Of a DNA stretch of 64,000 nucleotides, positions 63,262 to 64,000 are shown in pieces (position 1 is the first letter of the stretch; every line of letters starts with the position of its first letter). Location of the stretch: the NCBI RefSeq assembly GCF_013359905.1, contig NZ_JABMCC010000111.1:1-64000 (forward strand), read 5' to 3'. The notes below the pieces were generated by a model that had not been told where the DNA came from, made no database searches, and worked only from the letters and a program-made list of their open reading frames with translations. The position numbers and the translations under genes are program-made. This DNA comes from Paenibacillus taichungensis. Lineage in GTDB: Bacteria > Bacillota > Bacilli > Paenibacillales > Paenibacillaceae.

Positions 63262-64000
63262 ATGGGACCTACAACTACGATACGCTCCTTTATTGAGGAC
63301 TACATCAGGAAACAGGGCTATACCCTGCAATACTTTGCCGATATATCGGGTGTGAACGCTGGAACGTTAAGTGCGATCATCAAAGGGACGCGGCCAATCG
63401 CCATGGCTCAACTGGATCTGATTACCAAAGGCATGAAGCTGGAAGAAGGTCATTTCTACGAAATTTACGGCGCTGAGTGTTTTGTGGAGTCTGCACCACA
63501 TTGGAGAAGACTGGAGCCTTTTCTGCAACGTTGCGCCGAGCTGGACAAGCTCGAATGTATTCAGAGGGTGATCCAGCAAGTGACGGATGATCGATCCTAT
63601 ATTTCCGAATTGTTCGAGATGGCAGAAGGCATGCTCGAGCGAGGACAAAAGAAAGCGGCCCGCATGTTATATGAATGCGTTGCGGAGTGTGAGAAGTACC
63701 AACACTCGGAACGTCTCGCGTTGTGCCAGTATCGTATTTTCACACTATCTCTGGGTCAGGATCAGCATGAAAATCTCAGGGCAGCCGTGCACTTCGAGCC
63801 ATATATTAATCGGCTGGATGAAGAGCGGCAACTGGATGCGATCAAGGATCTAGCGAATACATATTTGGCTTTGAGATATTGGGACAAGGTGTCCGATCTT
63901 GGGGGAGAGTTGGAACAGAAAACAAGTTTCTTGAACTCTTATAAAAAGAGAAAGTCGGAAACTCTAAGAATCGCAGCTTATCCTATTTTTGTATATTCCG
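63262..64000 (+). CDS. XRE-type regulator, truncated by the window end
   Basis: At least 246 residues. N-terminal helix-turn-helix (YTLQYFADISGVNAGTLSAI near 20-39) and helical TPR-like repeats beyond residue 90 (ELFEMAEGMLERGQKKAARMLYECVAECEKYQ is one block). Such HTH-TPR proteins often sense peptides. The frame is open to the end of the window. ATG 63262 follows GGAGGTGGGAG. The 269 bases upstream show no other gene. Confidence 0.8.
   Translation, partial: MGPTTTIRSFIEDYIRKQGYTLQYFADISGVNAGTLSAIIKGTRPIAMAQLDLITKGMKLEEGHFYEIYGAECFVESAPHWRRLEPFLQRCAELDKLECIQRVIQQVTDDRSYISELFEMAEGMLERGQKKAARMLYECVAECEKYQHSERLALCQYRIFTLSLGQDQHENLRAAVHFEPYINRLDEERQLDAIKDLANTYLALRYWDKVSDLGGELEQKTSFLNSYKKRKSETLRIAAYPIFVYS

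Overview
The window looks like a chromosomal segment of a Paenibacillus-type member of the Bacillota. Base composition is close to balanced, Shine-Dalgarno sites are strong (AGGAGG type), and several genes start with GTG or TTG. It encodes a CdaS-type diadenylate cyclase, a GerMN lipoprotein, a Bacillus-type Fnr with a C-terminal cysteine cluster, a Btr-like AraC/siderophore-binding regulator and a large ABC sugar transporter. There is no rRNA operon, phage, CRISPR array or transposase. All statements come from reading the sequence; no database search was run.

Layout. (1) 9-1123: eleven tRNA genes and a terminator. Three of the tRNAs (His, Arg, Pro) carry unusual unpaired positions. (2) 1163-3527: a pentapeptide-repeat protein, an SDR lacking the catalytic Tyr/Lys, and a secreted CYTH-like protein. 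(3) 3666-10274: a LysR regulator divergent from an ABC importer of the Fe3+/2-aminoethylphosphonate type, ending in a translationally coupled beta-CASP metallo-hydrolase. (4) 10447-13310: three minus-strand envelope genes (GerMN lipoprotein, amidase, secreted protein). (5) 13608-28164: a peptidoglycan amino-sugar recycling locus with AnmK, an RpiR regulator, MurQ, a MurK-type kinase, a complete ABC sugar importer, NamZ, NagZ and an AmiE-like serine hydrolase. NamZ and NagZ appear to lack signal peptides. This suggests that intact disaccharides are imported and split inside the cell, and it is the most interesting system here. (6) 28396-31649: a chemoreceptor and AzlCD. (7) 31742-38750: a polyanionic-polysaccharide cluster (uronate-dehydrogenase-like protein, SGNH hydrolase, heparinase II/III, an unrecognised 646-residue protein, GH88) with a consensus catabolite-repression site. 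(8) 38907-46000: a methyltransferase, a nine-repeat Ig-like surface protein, a two-part chromate transporter with an Lrp regulator, and a two-component system. (9) 46112-49486: iron-siderophore genes and a GAF protein. (10) 49870-57353: Fnr, a class C beta-lactamase-like protein, a GNAT enzyme, a Fur-boxed 51-residue small protein, a secreted OB-fold protein, CdaS and leucine dehydrogenase. (11) 57566-64000: LysR/OYE, MFS/TetR, a luciferase-like monooxygenase and a truncated XRE regulator.

A dispersed element of about 195-230 bp with terminal inverted repeats occurs three times (21394, 22773, 52675). Two copies, in opposite orientation, bracket the ABC ATPase gene of the recycling locus. Palindromic operators were seen upstream of both LysR genes, TetR, fnr and the recycling transporter. 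Fur boxes precede the siderophore-binding lipoprotein and the 51-residue gene.
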